Source: an uncultured Atopobiaceae bacterium
GTDB taxonomy: Bacteria; Actinomycetota; Coriobacteriia; Coriobacteriales; Atopobiaceae
Assembly: GCA_947303905.1 (NCBI GenBank)
Contig: CAMYZR010000016.1
Span: 1 to 11,599, forward strand
DNA: 11,599 bases
Reading direction: 5' to 3'
Positions within the stretch are counted from its first letter, which is position 1, and every line of letters starts with the position of its first letter. Both the position numbers and the translations under genes were made by a program. Of the stretch, positions 5,618 through 11,599 are shown piece by piece. The notes beneath the pieces were generated by a model that ran no database searches, had not been told where the DNA came from, and saw only the letters and a program-made list of their open reading frames with translations.

Positions 5618-7678
5618 ATGGCAAAAGAAGCAGTTGTTAAGAACGTCGTCCTTGTGGGACAGGCCGGCACGGGCAAGACCATGCTGGCCGAGGCTATGCT
5701 GCATCTCACCGGCAAGACCAGCCGCCTGGGTGGCCATGCCGGCACCAAGCCCACGCTCGACTATGACGGCCAGGAAGGCGCACGCGGCTTCTCCATCTCG
5801 ACCACCATGGCTCCGGTCGAGTGGCAGGGTACCCGCATCAACGTGCTGGACGCCCCGTGCTACCCCGACTTCGTGGGTGACGCCTACACCGCCATGAGCG
5901 CTGCCGAGACGGCCCTGTTCGTGGTCGACGCCAACGATGGTCCGCAGACCACCACGACCCGCCTGTGGTACGCCGCCGAGGACCTCAAAATCGCTCGCGC
6001 CGTGGTCATCAACCGCCTCGACCGTCCCGAGTCCGACTTCGACGCCGCCCTGGACGCTTGCAAGGAGCGCTTCGGCAACCGCGTCGGCGCCGTCACCATC
6101 CCCATGGGCACCGGCGATGCCTTCTCCGGCATCATCGACGTCGTGCACATGAAGGCCCGCCACCTCGAGGGCACCAAGGTCGTCGAGACCGAGATTCCCG
6201 CCGAGTACGCCGACGAGGCCGAGGCCGCCCGCGAGGCCCTCGTTGACCTCGTGGCCGAGGCCGACGACGAGATCATGATGAAGTACCTCGAGGGTGAGGA
6301 GATCACTCAGGAGGAGCTCGAGGGCCTGCTCGCCACCGCCATCCGCGACCGCGTGTTCGTTCCCGCGTTCGCAGCATCTGCCGTCAAGGAGGAGGGCGTC
6401 ATCTCCATCCTCACCGCCGCCGTGGCATGGTTCCCCACGATGGCCGACTTCGGCAAGATTCCTCTGATCAACGGCGAGAAGCTCGACATCGACCCCGACG
6501 ACGACCGTCCTGTCGTCTTCGTCTTCAAGAGCCTCAACGACCCGCAGAACGGCAAGCTCTCCTTCATCAAGGTTCTCTGCGGCACCATCAAGCCGGGCAT
6601 CGAGCTCATCAACGCCCGCACCAGCAAGGGCGAGCGCCTCGGCCACCTCTACACCATGACCGGCCGTGAGACCGCCGAGATCAAGACCGTCGCCGCCGGC
6701 GACATCTGCGTCGTGCCGAAGCTCGAGGCCCTCACCGGTGACACCCTGTCCGTCACCGGCAAGGTCGAGGCTGCCGCCTTCCGCTTCCCCAACTCGCTGT
6801 ACCGCATCGCCATCGAGCCCGAGGTGCGCGGCACCGAGGGCAAGGTCTACGACTTCCTGCAGAAGTCTGCCGACGCCGACCCGACCCTCAAGGTCGAGCG
6901 CGACGAGGAGACCGCGCAGACCGTCGTCTCCGCCATCGGCGAGGCTCAGGTATCCGTCCTGCTCGAGCGCCTCGAGGAGCGCGCCAAGGTCAGCGCCCGC
7001 ACCGTCAAGCTGCGCATCCCGTATCGTGAGACCATCCGCCGCACCGCCACCGGTCACGGCCGCCACAAGAAGCAGACCGGCGGCTCCGGCCAGTTCGCAG
7101 ACTGCCGCCTGCGCATCGAGCCGAATCCCGATGCCGGTTACGAGTTCCTCGATGAGGTCGTCGGTGGCGCCATCCCGCGTGGCTTCATCCCCGCGATCGA
7201 CAAGGGCGTCCAGGAGACCATGGCCGGTGGCGTTCTGGCTGGCTATCCCGTGATTGACGTCAAGGTTGCCGTGTACGACGGCCAGTTCCACCCGGTCGAC
7301 TCCAACGAGATGGCCTTCAAGACGGCCGCTCGCCTGGGCTTCCAGGATGCCGTCAAGGGCGCCGAGCCCGTCCTGCTCGAGCCGATGGCTCACCTCAAGG
7401 TGACGGTGCCGGAGAGCTACGCCGGCTCCATCATGGGCGACATCAGCGCCAGCCGCGGTCGCGTCGAGGGCATGGGCGCTGCCGGTGCCGGCGAGACCAT
7501 GGTCGAGGCCACCGTGCCGTACGCCGAGGTCACCGACTACGCCACCCGCCTGCGTTCCCTCTCGCGCGGCACGGGCGAGTTCGAGCTCGAGATCAGCGGC
7601 TACGAGCAGGTGCCGCACGACATCCAGCAGAAGCTGGCTGCCGAGTACCAGGAGAAGCGCGCCTCTGGCGAGCGCTAA
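5618..7678 (+). CDS. elongation factor G-like GTPase (EF-G paralogue)
   Basis: The 686-residue protein has the full EF-G domain order: G domain about 1-270, domain II about 285-380, domain III about 390-470, domain IV about 475-600 and domain V to the end. Domain IV contains GHGRHKKQTGGSGQF from residue 479. The P-loop is intact (GQAGTGKT, 14-21). Other G motifs diverge: G3 is D78-A-P-C-Y82 instead of DTPGH, so both the DxxG glycine and the catalytic histidine are replaced; G4 is NRLD (132-135) instead of NKxD. This matches the EF-G-like paralogue family (FusA2-type), whose role is unclear, rather than the essential translocase. ATG 5618 follows AGGAGG at 5608-5613. An in-frame ATG at 5558 lacks a comparable SD. 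The gene stands alone between the divergent rlmD and a terminator at 7734-7766. It may act on ribosomes under particular conditions. Confidence 0.92.
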   Translation: MAKEAVVKNVVLVGQAGTGKTMLAEAMLHLTGKTSRLGGHAGTKPTLDYDGQEGARGFSISTTMAPVEWQGTRINVLDAPCYPDFVGDAYTAMSAAETALFVVDANDGPQTTTTRLWYAAEDLKIARAVVINRLDRPESDFDAALDACKERFGNRVGAVTIPMGTGDAFSGIIDVVHMKARHLEGTKVVETEIPAEYADEAEAAREALVDLVAEADDEIMMKYLEGEEITQEELEGLLATAIRDRVFVPAFAASAVKEEGVISILTAAVAWFPTMADFGKIPLINGEKLDIDPDDDRPVVFVFKSLNDPQNGKLSFIKVLCGTIKPGIELINARTSKGERLGHLYTMTGRETAEIKTVAAGDICVVPKLEALTGDTLSVTGKVEAAAFRFPNSLYRIAIEPEVRGTEGKVYDFLQKSADADPTLKVERDEETAQTVVSAIGEAQVSVLLERLEERAKVSARTVKLRIPYRETIRRTATGHGRHKKQTGGSGQFADCRLRIEPNPDAGYEFLDEVVGGAIPRGFIPAIDKGVQETMAGGVLAGYPVIDVKVAVYDGQFHPVDSNEMAFKTAARLGFQDAVKGAEPVLLEPMAHLKVTVPESYAGSIMGDISASRGRVEGMGAAGAGETMVEATVPYAEVTDYATRLRSLSRGTGEFELEISGYEQVPHDIQQKLAAEYQEKRASGER

Positions 7679-7733
7679 GATGAGCATCCGGCAGGGCTTG
7701 GCGACTCGGGCCCATGCCGTGTGATCGTTCTGC

Positions 7734-7766
7734 AAGGGACCTCTGGGACAACCGGAGGTCCCTTTT
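7734..7766 (+). terminator. Rho-independent terminator after the EF-G-like gene
   Basis: A 10-bp perfect stem pairs 7734-7743 (AAGGGACCTC) with 7755-7764. Three further pairs (one G-T) leave a 5-nt loop at 7747-7751. Four T follow at 7763-7766, then GTGTT. It lies about 55 nt after the stop codon. Confidence 0.88.
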
Positions 7767-7881
7767 GTGTTATCCCTCGTCGAGGTGCACGTCGCCGCTG
7801 CTCGTGTGCCGCGCGAGGCACGCTCTTTGCTAAACTAAAAGGCTGTACGTGTCACCGTCCGAGGAGGTTGCGCCAAAGCGC

Positions 7882-9189
7882 ATGGACATCGCGTTATCGA
7901 TAACAGTTACGTTCTTGCTTACCCTGGTCAACGGGTACTTCTCCATGTCGGAGATGGCCCTGTCGACCGCCAAGAAGGTCGTGCTCGAGCATGAGGCCGA
8001 GGAGGGGGACCAGCACGCCGCCAAGGCCGCGGAGGTCTCCGGCGACTCTGGCGAGTTTCTCGCAGCCATCCAGGTTGCCATCACGCTCGTCGGGTTCTTC
8101 TCGTCCGCGTTCGCCGCGACCAATCTCTCGGCGCCGCTTGCCGCATGGATGATCGGGCTGGGCCTTGGGTCGGACATCGCCGCGCCGCTCGCGACCGTGC
8201 TCATCACGCTCGTGGTGTCGTACTTCTCCATCGTCGTGGGCGAGCTGGTTCCCAAGCGCATGGCCATGGCCGATGCGGAGGGGGTGGCCAAGAAGGTCGC
8301 CGGACCGGTGAGCACCTTCTCGGCGCTCGCCAAGCCCCTGGTGTGGCTGACGGCCGCCAGCGCCAACGGCCTTGCCACGCTGCTGCACATCAAGAGCGCG
8401 GACGACAGGCAGGACGTCTCCGAGGACGAGATCCGCTACATGGTCACCGATAGCGAGGAGCTGACCGAGCAAGAGAAGTCGATGATTCACGACGTGATCG
8501 ACCTCGGCGACACCATCGCGCGCGAGGTCATGATTCCGCGCGTGGACATGTGCGCTATCGAGGACACGCAGACCTGCGCCGAGGTGCTCGAGGTCATGCG
8601 CCGCACGGGCTTCTCGCGTCTGCCCGTCTACCACGATGACGTCGACCGCATCGTAGGCATCGCGCACATCAAGGACATCATCAGCCCGATCGTCGACGAG
8701 GATGCCGGCGACAAGCGCATCTCGCGCTACCTGCGCCAGGCGTCCTTCGTGCCTGACACCAAGGACATCATCCCGCTGCTGTCGGAGATGCAGTCCAGCC
8801 ACGACCAGATGGTCATCGTGGTGGACGAGTACGGCGGCACCGCCGGCATCATCACCATCGAGGACATCGTCGAGGAGGTCGTGGGCGAGATCGCCGACGA
8901 GTTCGATCCCGACAACAAGTACCTCACGCAGCTCTCCGATCGCGAATGGCTGGTCGATGGGCGCTTCTCCATCGACGACGCCATCGAGCTGGGCTGGCCG
9001 ATCGACGACTCAGCGGAGTTCGAGACCATCGCGGGCTTCGTGCTCGAGCTGGCCGACTCCGTGCCGCAGCCGGGTGACGTGTTCACCTGCGAGGGATATC
9101 AGTTCCGCGTGCAGTCCATGCGCGGTCGGCGCGTGTCCATGCTGCGCGTGACGGCTCCCGAGCCCGAGGAGGCGCGGACAGAGGAGTAG
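7882..9189 (+). CDS. CNNM/CBS/CorC_HlyC membrane protein (hemolysin C family)
   Basis: Members of this family are membrane proteins linked to Mg2+/Co2+ efflux and divalent-cation resistance; the older name hemolysin is misleading. The 435-residue protein starts with a DUF21/CNNM membrane domain (about 1-190) containing NGYFSMSEMALSTAKK, hydrophobic segments near 75-125 and the signature GELVPKR at 120-126. A CBS pair follows (about 212-335; VMIPRVDM and VDEYGGTAGIITIEDIVEEVVGEI), then a CorC_HlyC domain (about 350-425). The C-terminal tail is acidic. The start is ambiguous: ATG 7882 places the first membrane segment at the N-terminus, as is usual, but its AGGAGG (7862-7867) is 14 nt away; GTG 7849 would add 11 residues with only AAAAGG upstream. 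TAAACT at 7831-7836 may be a -10 element. The gene appears to be transcribed alone, after a terminator. Confidence 0.92.
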   Translation: MDIALSITVTFLLTLVNGYFSMSEMALSTAKKVVLEHEAEEGDQHAAKAAEVSGDSGEFLAAIQVAITLVGFFSSAFAATNLSAPLAAWMIGLGLGSDIAAPLATVLITLVVSYFSIVVGELVPKRMAMADAEGVAKKVAGPVSTFSALAKPLVWLTAASANGLATLLHIKSADDRQDVSEDEIRYMVTDSEELTEQEKSMIHDVIDLGDTIAREVMIPRVDMCAIEDTQTCAEVLEVMRRTGFSRLPVYHDDVDRIVGIAHIKDIISPIVDEDAGDKRISRYLRQASFVPDTKDIIPLLSEMQSSHDQMVIVVDEYGGTAGIITIEDIVEEVVGEIADEFDPDNKYLTQLSDREWLVDGRFSIDDAIELGWPIDDSAEFETIAGFVLELADSVPQPGDVFTCEGYQFRVQSMRGRRVSMLRVTAPEPEEARTEE

Positions 9190-9277
9190 AGGTATGGGCT
9201 GGGGCATCGCTGGGTATTCTCAAAGCACACCCAATGTGCTGATTGCGGCAAGACGGGCACGTCAACGCACGTTTAAC

Positions 9278-9283
9278 TACAAT
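9278..9283 (+). promoter_or_regulatory. candidate -10 box before the broken acidic gene
   Basis: TACAAT matches 5 of 6 positions of the -10 consensus and lies 33 bp before the GTG at 9316. No good -35 is seen at 16-18 nt upstream. Low confidence. Confidence 0.3.
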
Positions 9284-9315
9284 GAATGCGTATGACCACT
9301 TGACAGGGGGCGACC

Positions 9316-9567
9316 GTGGCAGAACTCATTGACATACGGCGCGTGCAGATTGGTCCGAAGACCATGATTGCGCACGTGAGCCTGGCCGAGGATGCACCGC
9401 TCATGACGAGCGAGGACATCGAGGGCACCGCCCGCGTGTATCAGGTGATGCCGCACATCGCCGAGCACGCATGCGTGGGCGACAAGGGCACCACCTTCCG
9501 TGAGGCCATGGGCGACACCGAGGTCGCACGTACCAGATCGAGCTCGACTGCGCCGACGACGTGCTGA
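9316..9567 (+). pseudogene. N-terminal piece of a frame-broken gene
   Basis: The GTG start has a good SD (AGGGGG at 9305-9310, 5-nt spacer), so translation does begin here. Residues 1-71 look like real protein: MAELIDIRRVQIGP, then ARVYQVMPHIAEHACVGDKG, TTFREAMGDTEVA. The last dozen residues (RTRSSSTAPTTC) look like out-of-frame translation, and the frame ends at TGA 9565-9567. The same DNA read one frame over continues as GRTYQIELDCADDVL into the next entry, so both pieces look like one gene. The block resembles N-terminal regions of cyanophycin-synthetase type with a PxxxEHxC...TEvaHllEH pattern; here the sequence breaks exactly where HLLEH would be expected. That comparison is from memory and is tentative. 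Function unknown. If the break is an assembly error, the gene is intact in life. Confidence 0.7.
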
Positions 9568-10280
9568 CCGCTGCTGCGCTCTCCTGTGGCGTGTGGATTC
9601 TCGACTGGGCCTATAGCGGCGGCGGGGACCCCGAGCCTGACGTCTCCGCCATCGTCGAGGGTCTCGTGCAGCTGGTCGAGGAGATCGGCGACGAGGGCGA
9701 GGACCTGGTCATCGATGACGGTGGTCCCGTGATCGAGGAGGAAGAGTCCGAGGAGTCTGACTTCGAGTCCGTGTACGACGCGTACGAGGACGACGAGTAC
9801 GAGGACGACGAGTACGAGGACGACGAGTACGAGGACGATGCGTACGAGGACGAGCCTGAGGACGAGGAAGAGTACGAGGACGACGAGGCGGAGCCCGAGC
9901 CGGAACCTGAGGCAGAGCCCGAGCCGGAACCCGAGCCCGTGCCTGAGATCGAGCTCACGCACAAGCTTTGGACGCCCGCGCCCGAGGTGCCCACGACCCG
10001 CAGCATGAGCCGGGTCCAGCGCGAGTCGCAGATGGAGGCCCAGATCGACCAGATCATGGGCAGCTTCAACTCCGATGCCGCGGCGGCTGCTGACGCGGAT
10101 GCGGCCCCGCGCTCGTCCGTGCGCACCGTGTTTGACGACGTGGCCCTCCCGGACCTCGCCGTGATTGACGAGGCGGACGCGGCTGTACCCGAGCCCGACC
10201 CCGTCTTCGAGCCCGAGCCCGACGAGGCTCCCGAGGAGCCTGAGGGAGAGCAGATTCCCGGCCCCAGGCTCGTACGATAA
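9561..10280 (+). CDS. C-terminal piece of the frame-broken gene; acidic-repeat protein
   Basis: Read from GTG 9561 this gives 239 residues, but that GTG has no SD and coding character extends upstream to about 9522 (GRTYQIELDCADDVL), so I read it as the downstream part of the gene that begins at 9316. After a hydrophobic stretch (AAALSCGVWILDWAYSGGG) comes a very acidic, low-complexity region: YEDDE-type pentads, then a Glu-Pro tract. A more ordinary segment follows (THKLWTPAPEVPTTRSMSRV, QRESQMEAQIDQIMGSF), then a second E/P-rich C-terminus. There is no signal peptide or wall anchor. It ends 91 bp before the ytxH-like gene. No function can be assigned; such acidic tracts are usually disordered. 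It may be translated only weakly or not at all if the frame break is real. Confidence 0.65.
   Translation: MLTAAALSCGVWILDWAYSGGGDPEPDVSAIVEGLVQLVEEIGDEGEDLVIDDGGPVIEEEESEESDFESVYDAYEDDEYEDDEYEDDEYEDDAYEDEPEDEEEYEDDEAEPEPEPEAEPEPEPEPVPEIELTHKLWTPAPEVPTTRSMSRVQRESQMEAQIDQIMGSFNSDAAAAADADAAPRSSVRTVFDDVALPDLAVIDEADAAVPEPDPVFEPEPDEAPEEPEGEQIPGPRLVR
9783..9857 (+). repeat. 15-bp tandem repeat encoding YEDDE pentads
   Basis: TACGAGGACGACGAG occurs three times exactly (9783-9797, 9798-9812, 9813-9827) and is followed by two degenerate copies to 9857. The unit is a multiple of three, so copy-number change keeps the frame. A related 17-bp direct repeat, GAGCCCGAGCCGGAACC, occurs at 9891-9907 and 9915-9931 and encodes the Glu-Pro tract. 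Confidence 0.9.
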
Positions 10281-10371
10281 CTGGTGTTTCTTCGCGGGTA
10301 GCTTCTAGCCCCGCGGTAAAGAGGAGAACATGGGGTGTCAGGACACGCCCCGCTTTGACAGGAGGAACGAC

Positions 10372-10839
10372 ATGAATGCAAAAGGCACCCTGGGATTCAT
10401 CCTCGGCAGCATTGCCGGTGTCGCTGCTGGCGTAGCTGCCGGCATGCTGATGGCCCCGCGTTCTGGCGCCGAGAGCCGCGCCATGGCCGCCGATGCCGTT
10501 AACGACGCTTGGGACTCCGCCGTCGACGCCTACGAGCGCGGCACCCGCGTGGTCAACGAGAAGGTCAGCTCCGTGCGCCCCAGCGTTGACGCCACCAGCG
10601 ACGACCTGCGCGCCAAGGTCGACCTTGCCCGCGAGCGCATGGATCAGCTGCGCGACTCCCTCTCCGAGACGGTCGCCAACGCCTCTGGCCAGGTCCAGGA
10701 CGTCGTGAGCGGCGTCACCGAGAAGGTCACCGAGGCCGCCGGCGTCGTCGAGGCTGCCGTCGAGACCGAGGCAGAGGGCGTCAAGGTCGAGGTCGTCGAG
10801 GAGACCGAGGCTGAGCCCGAGGCTGACGAGGCCGAGTAA
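10372..10839 (+). CDS. YtxH-domain protein with acidic tail
   Basis: This is a 155-residue protein of the YtxH type, a family named for a Bacillus general-stress protein whose biochemical role is unknown. The N-terminus MNAKGTLGFILGSIAGVAAG followed by VAAGMLMAPRSG is the family hallmark: a glycine/alanine-rich hydrophobic helix (about 5-28) ending in an APxSG motif, likely inserted in the membrane. The rest (about 35-140) is predicted as long amphipathic helices, ending in a Glu/Ala-rich tail. ATG 10372 has AGGAGG at 10360-10365 with a 6-nt spacer. A second in-frame ATG at 10330 has its own GAGGAG only 3 nt before it and would add 14 polar residues ahead of the family start; I prefer 10372. 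A weak GC-rich hairpin (10293-10298 with 10310-10315) lies upstream. Two terminators follow. Confidence 0.85.
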   Translation: MNAKGTLGFILGSIAGVAAGVAAGMLMAPRSGAESRAMAADAVNDAWDSAVDAYERGTRVVNEKVSSVRPSVDATSDDLRAKVDLARERMDQLRDSLSETVANASGQVQDVVSGVTEKVTEAAGVVEAAVETEAEGVKVEVVEETEAEPEADEAE

Positions 10840-10853
10840 CTCGCCTTTTTTTT
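10829..10853 (+). terminator. terminator overlapping the ytxH-like stop codon
   Basis: 10829-10836 (AGGCCGAG, one bulged C) pairs with 10840-10846 (CTCGCCT). The 3-nt loop TAA is the stop codon of the YtxH gene itself. Eight T follow at 10846-10853. The stem is short but the T-tract is strong. Confidence 0.7.
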
Positions 10854-10869
10854 GCATACGAGAACGGAT

Positions 10870-10906
10870 ACGGGGCGTTGCCTGACGGTAGCGCCCCGTC
10901 CTTTTT
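10870..10906 (+). terminator. second terminator, directly before the PRC-barrel gene
   Basis: An 8-bp perfect stem pairs 10870-10877 (ACGGGGCG) with 10892-10899. Further pairs including G-T wobbles leave a TGAC loop at 10883-10886. CC and then five T (10902-10906) follow. The SD of the next gene starts at 10907. Confidence 0.85.
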
Positions 10907-10916
10907 GGGAGGGTCC

Positions 10917-11599
10917 ATGCTCAAGATCAGCCAGCTGAACGGCGTCGCAGTCTATGCGCCAAAGGGCGGGCTCGGTAAGTCCGCAAGCACCTACACGCGC
11001 CTGGGCAAGATACACAACACGGTGTTTGCGCCCGACGGCAAGCGCGTAGTGGGCTTCTTTGTCATGCGACCCGACATCGCGGGCATGGTCAAGCGGGAGG
11101 ACGTCTTTGTGGCCCTCGACTCCATCGCGCCCTGCGACGGAGGCCTGCGTGTCACCAAGGGCGACGAGAGCTTTGACGCGGCGGCCCGCGCGCGCCTGGC
11201 CCTGGATTGGGACAAGTGCCTGATCTGGGCGGGCATGGATGCCAAGACCACCGAGGGCAAGGTGCTGGGCTTTGTCAATGACGCGGAGTTCAACGGCAAG
11301 ACCGGCGAGGTCAGCTCGTTCTTCGTCGGCGACGGCGGTACGGCCCAGGCGCTGGTAGGCTCGGTGGTGATTCCCGCCGACATGCTGCGTGGCTACGAGA
11401 AGGGGTTCATGATCGTGGCGCCCGAGGCCGCGCGCATGGAGCTCTCCGGCGGCGTGGCGGGCAAGGCGGGCGAGAGCTACGCCAAGGCAAAGTACGAGGG
11501 CAAGAAGGTTGCGGAGAAGGCGGGCAAGGCCGCCGGCGAGGCTGTCGACAAGGGCTCCAAGGCCCTAGGCAAGCAGCTCGGACGCACCAAGGGCATGTT
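10917..11599 (+). CDS. PRC-barrel domain protein, 3' end outside window
   Basis: The ORF runs from ATG 10917 to the window edge (227 codons, no stop), so the C-terminus is missing. GGGAGGG at 10907-10913 is a strong SD. The product has two PRC-barrel-like stretches. One is near 1-65 (LKISQLNGVAVYAPKGG through KRVVGFFVMRPDIAGM); the other is near 100-165 (KVLGFVNDAEFNGKTGEVSSFFVGDG). A Lys/Ala/Gly-rich helical tail begins near residue 178 (GGVAGKAGESYAKAKYEGKK) and continues past the edge. PRC-barrels are small beta-barrels found in RimM, photosynthetic reaction centres and many uncharacterised proteins, where they bind other proteins or RNA; no enzyme motif is seen. The Lys-rich tail could bind nucleic acid or the membrane. 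The family call is moderately sure, the function unknown. Confidence 0.8.
   Translation, partial: MLKISQLNGVAVYAPKGGLGKSASTYTRLGKIHNTVFAPDGKRVVGFFVMRPDIAGMVKREDVFVALDSIAPCDGGLRVTKGDESFDAAARARLALDWDKCLIWAGMDAKTTEGKVLGFVNDAEFNGKTGEVSSFFVGDGGTAQALVGSVVIPADMLRGYEKGFMIVAPEAARMELSGGVAGKAGESYAKAKYEGKKVAEKAGKAAGEAVDKGSKALGKQLGRTKGM

Noticed and set aside
4546..5640. Plus-strand open frame of about 364 codons opposite rlmD
   Set aside because: It is the complement of the rRNA methyltransferase, which has all catalytic and Fe-S motifs; no SD or family motif on this strand.
5606..7735. Minus-strand open frame of about 709 codons opposite the EF-G-like gene
   Set aside because: It is antisense to an unmistakable EF-G family protein. 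Its Leu/Gly/Asp/Val-rich, low-complexity translation is typical of the complement of GC-rich coding DNA.
7893..7916. TTATCGATAA palindrome near the start of the CNNM gene, similar to GTTATCGGTTACGTT at 5510-5524
   Set aside because: It lies within the coding sequence of the first membrane helix and the similarity is short, so shared regulation is not supported.
9515..9570. Programmed ribosomal frameshift joining the two pieces of the acidic gene
   Set aside because: There is no X-XXY-YYZ slippery heptamer or stop-proximal shift site in the overlap; a small or large deletion explains it better.
10960..10983. PKGGLGKS in the PRC-barrel protein resembling a ParA-type Walker A motif
   Set aside because: It lies in a beta-barrel context, with no Walker B or other ATPase motifs, so it looks like coincidence.

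Overview
The window is GC-rich bacterial chromosome with short intergenic gaps, strong Shine-Dalgarno (SD) sites and Rho-independent terminators. Gene content and protein style (class B sortase, fused-looking purM-purN pair, an EF-G-like paralogue, a YtxH protein with an acidic tail, a PRC-barrel protein) suggest an actinobacterium of the class Coriobacteriia (Olsenella/Collinsella/Atopobium-like). This is an inference from sequence flavour; no rRNA or other marker is present to fix it.

Layout. 67-897 (+) is a class B sortase that starts at TTG. A 14-bp perfect hairpin and a candidate promoter lead into the purine genes purM (1070-2167) and purN (2199-2807), which end at a textbook terminator. 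2947-3852 (+) is an unnamed protein with a C-terminal PD-(D/E)xK nuclease-like motif. The convergent gap 3853-4257 carries one long, gapless inverted repeat (4001-4103) built from nested palindromes. 4258-5472 (-) is an RlmD/RumA-type 23S rRNA uracil-5-methyltransferase. A divergent gap leads to 5618-7678 (+), an EF-G-like GTPase with altered G motifs, followed by a terminator, then 7882-9189 (+), a CNNM/CBS/CorC_HlyC membrane protein. 9316-10280 holds one gene that appears broken into two frames by an internal deletion, with an acidic repeat tract in its second half. 10372-10839 is a YtxH-domain protein with two tandem terminators behind it, and 10917-11599 is a PRC-barrel protein cut by the window end.

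How the genes relate. purM and purN catalyse two steps of de novo purine synthesis and look co-transcribed. The rRNA methyltransferase and the EF-G paralogue both concern the ribosome but are divergently transcribed. The remaining genes appear to be separate units, mostly envelope or housekeeping in character. No phage, transposase, CRISPR array or RNA gene is visible. The features most worth attention are the 103-bp inverted repeat, the frame-broken acidic gene, the EF-G-like G3 motif without its glycine and histidine, and the terminator placed directly against the ribosome binding site of the PRC-barrel gene.
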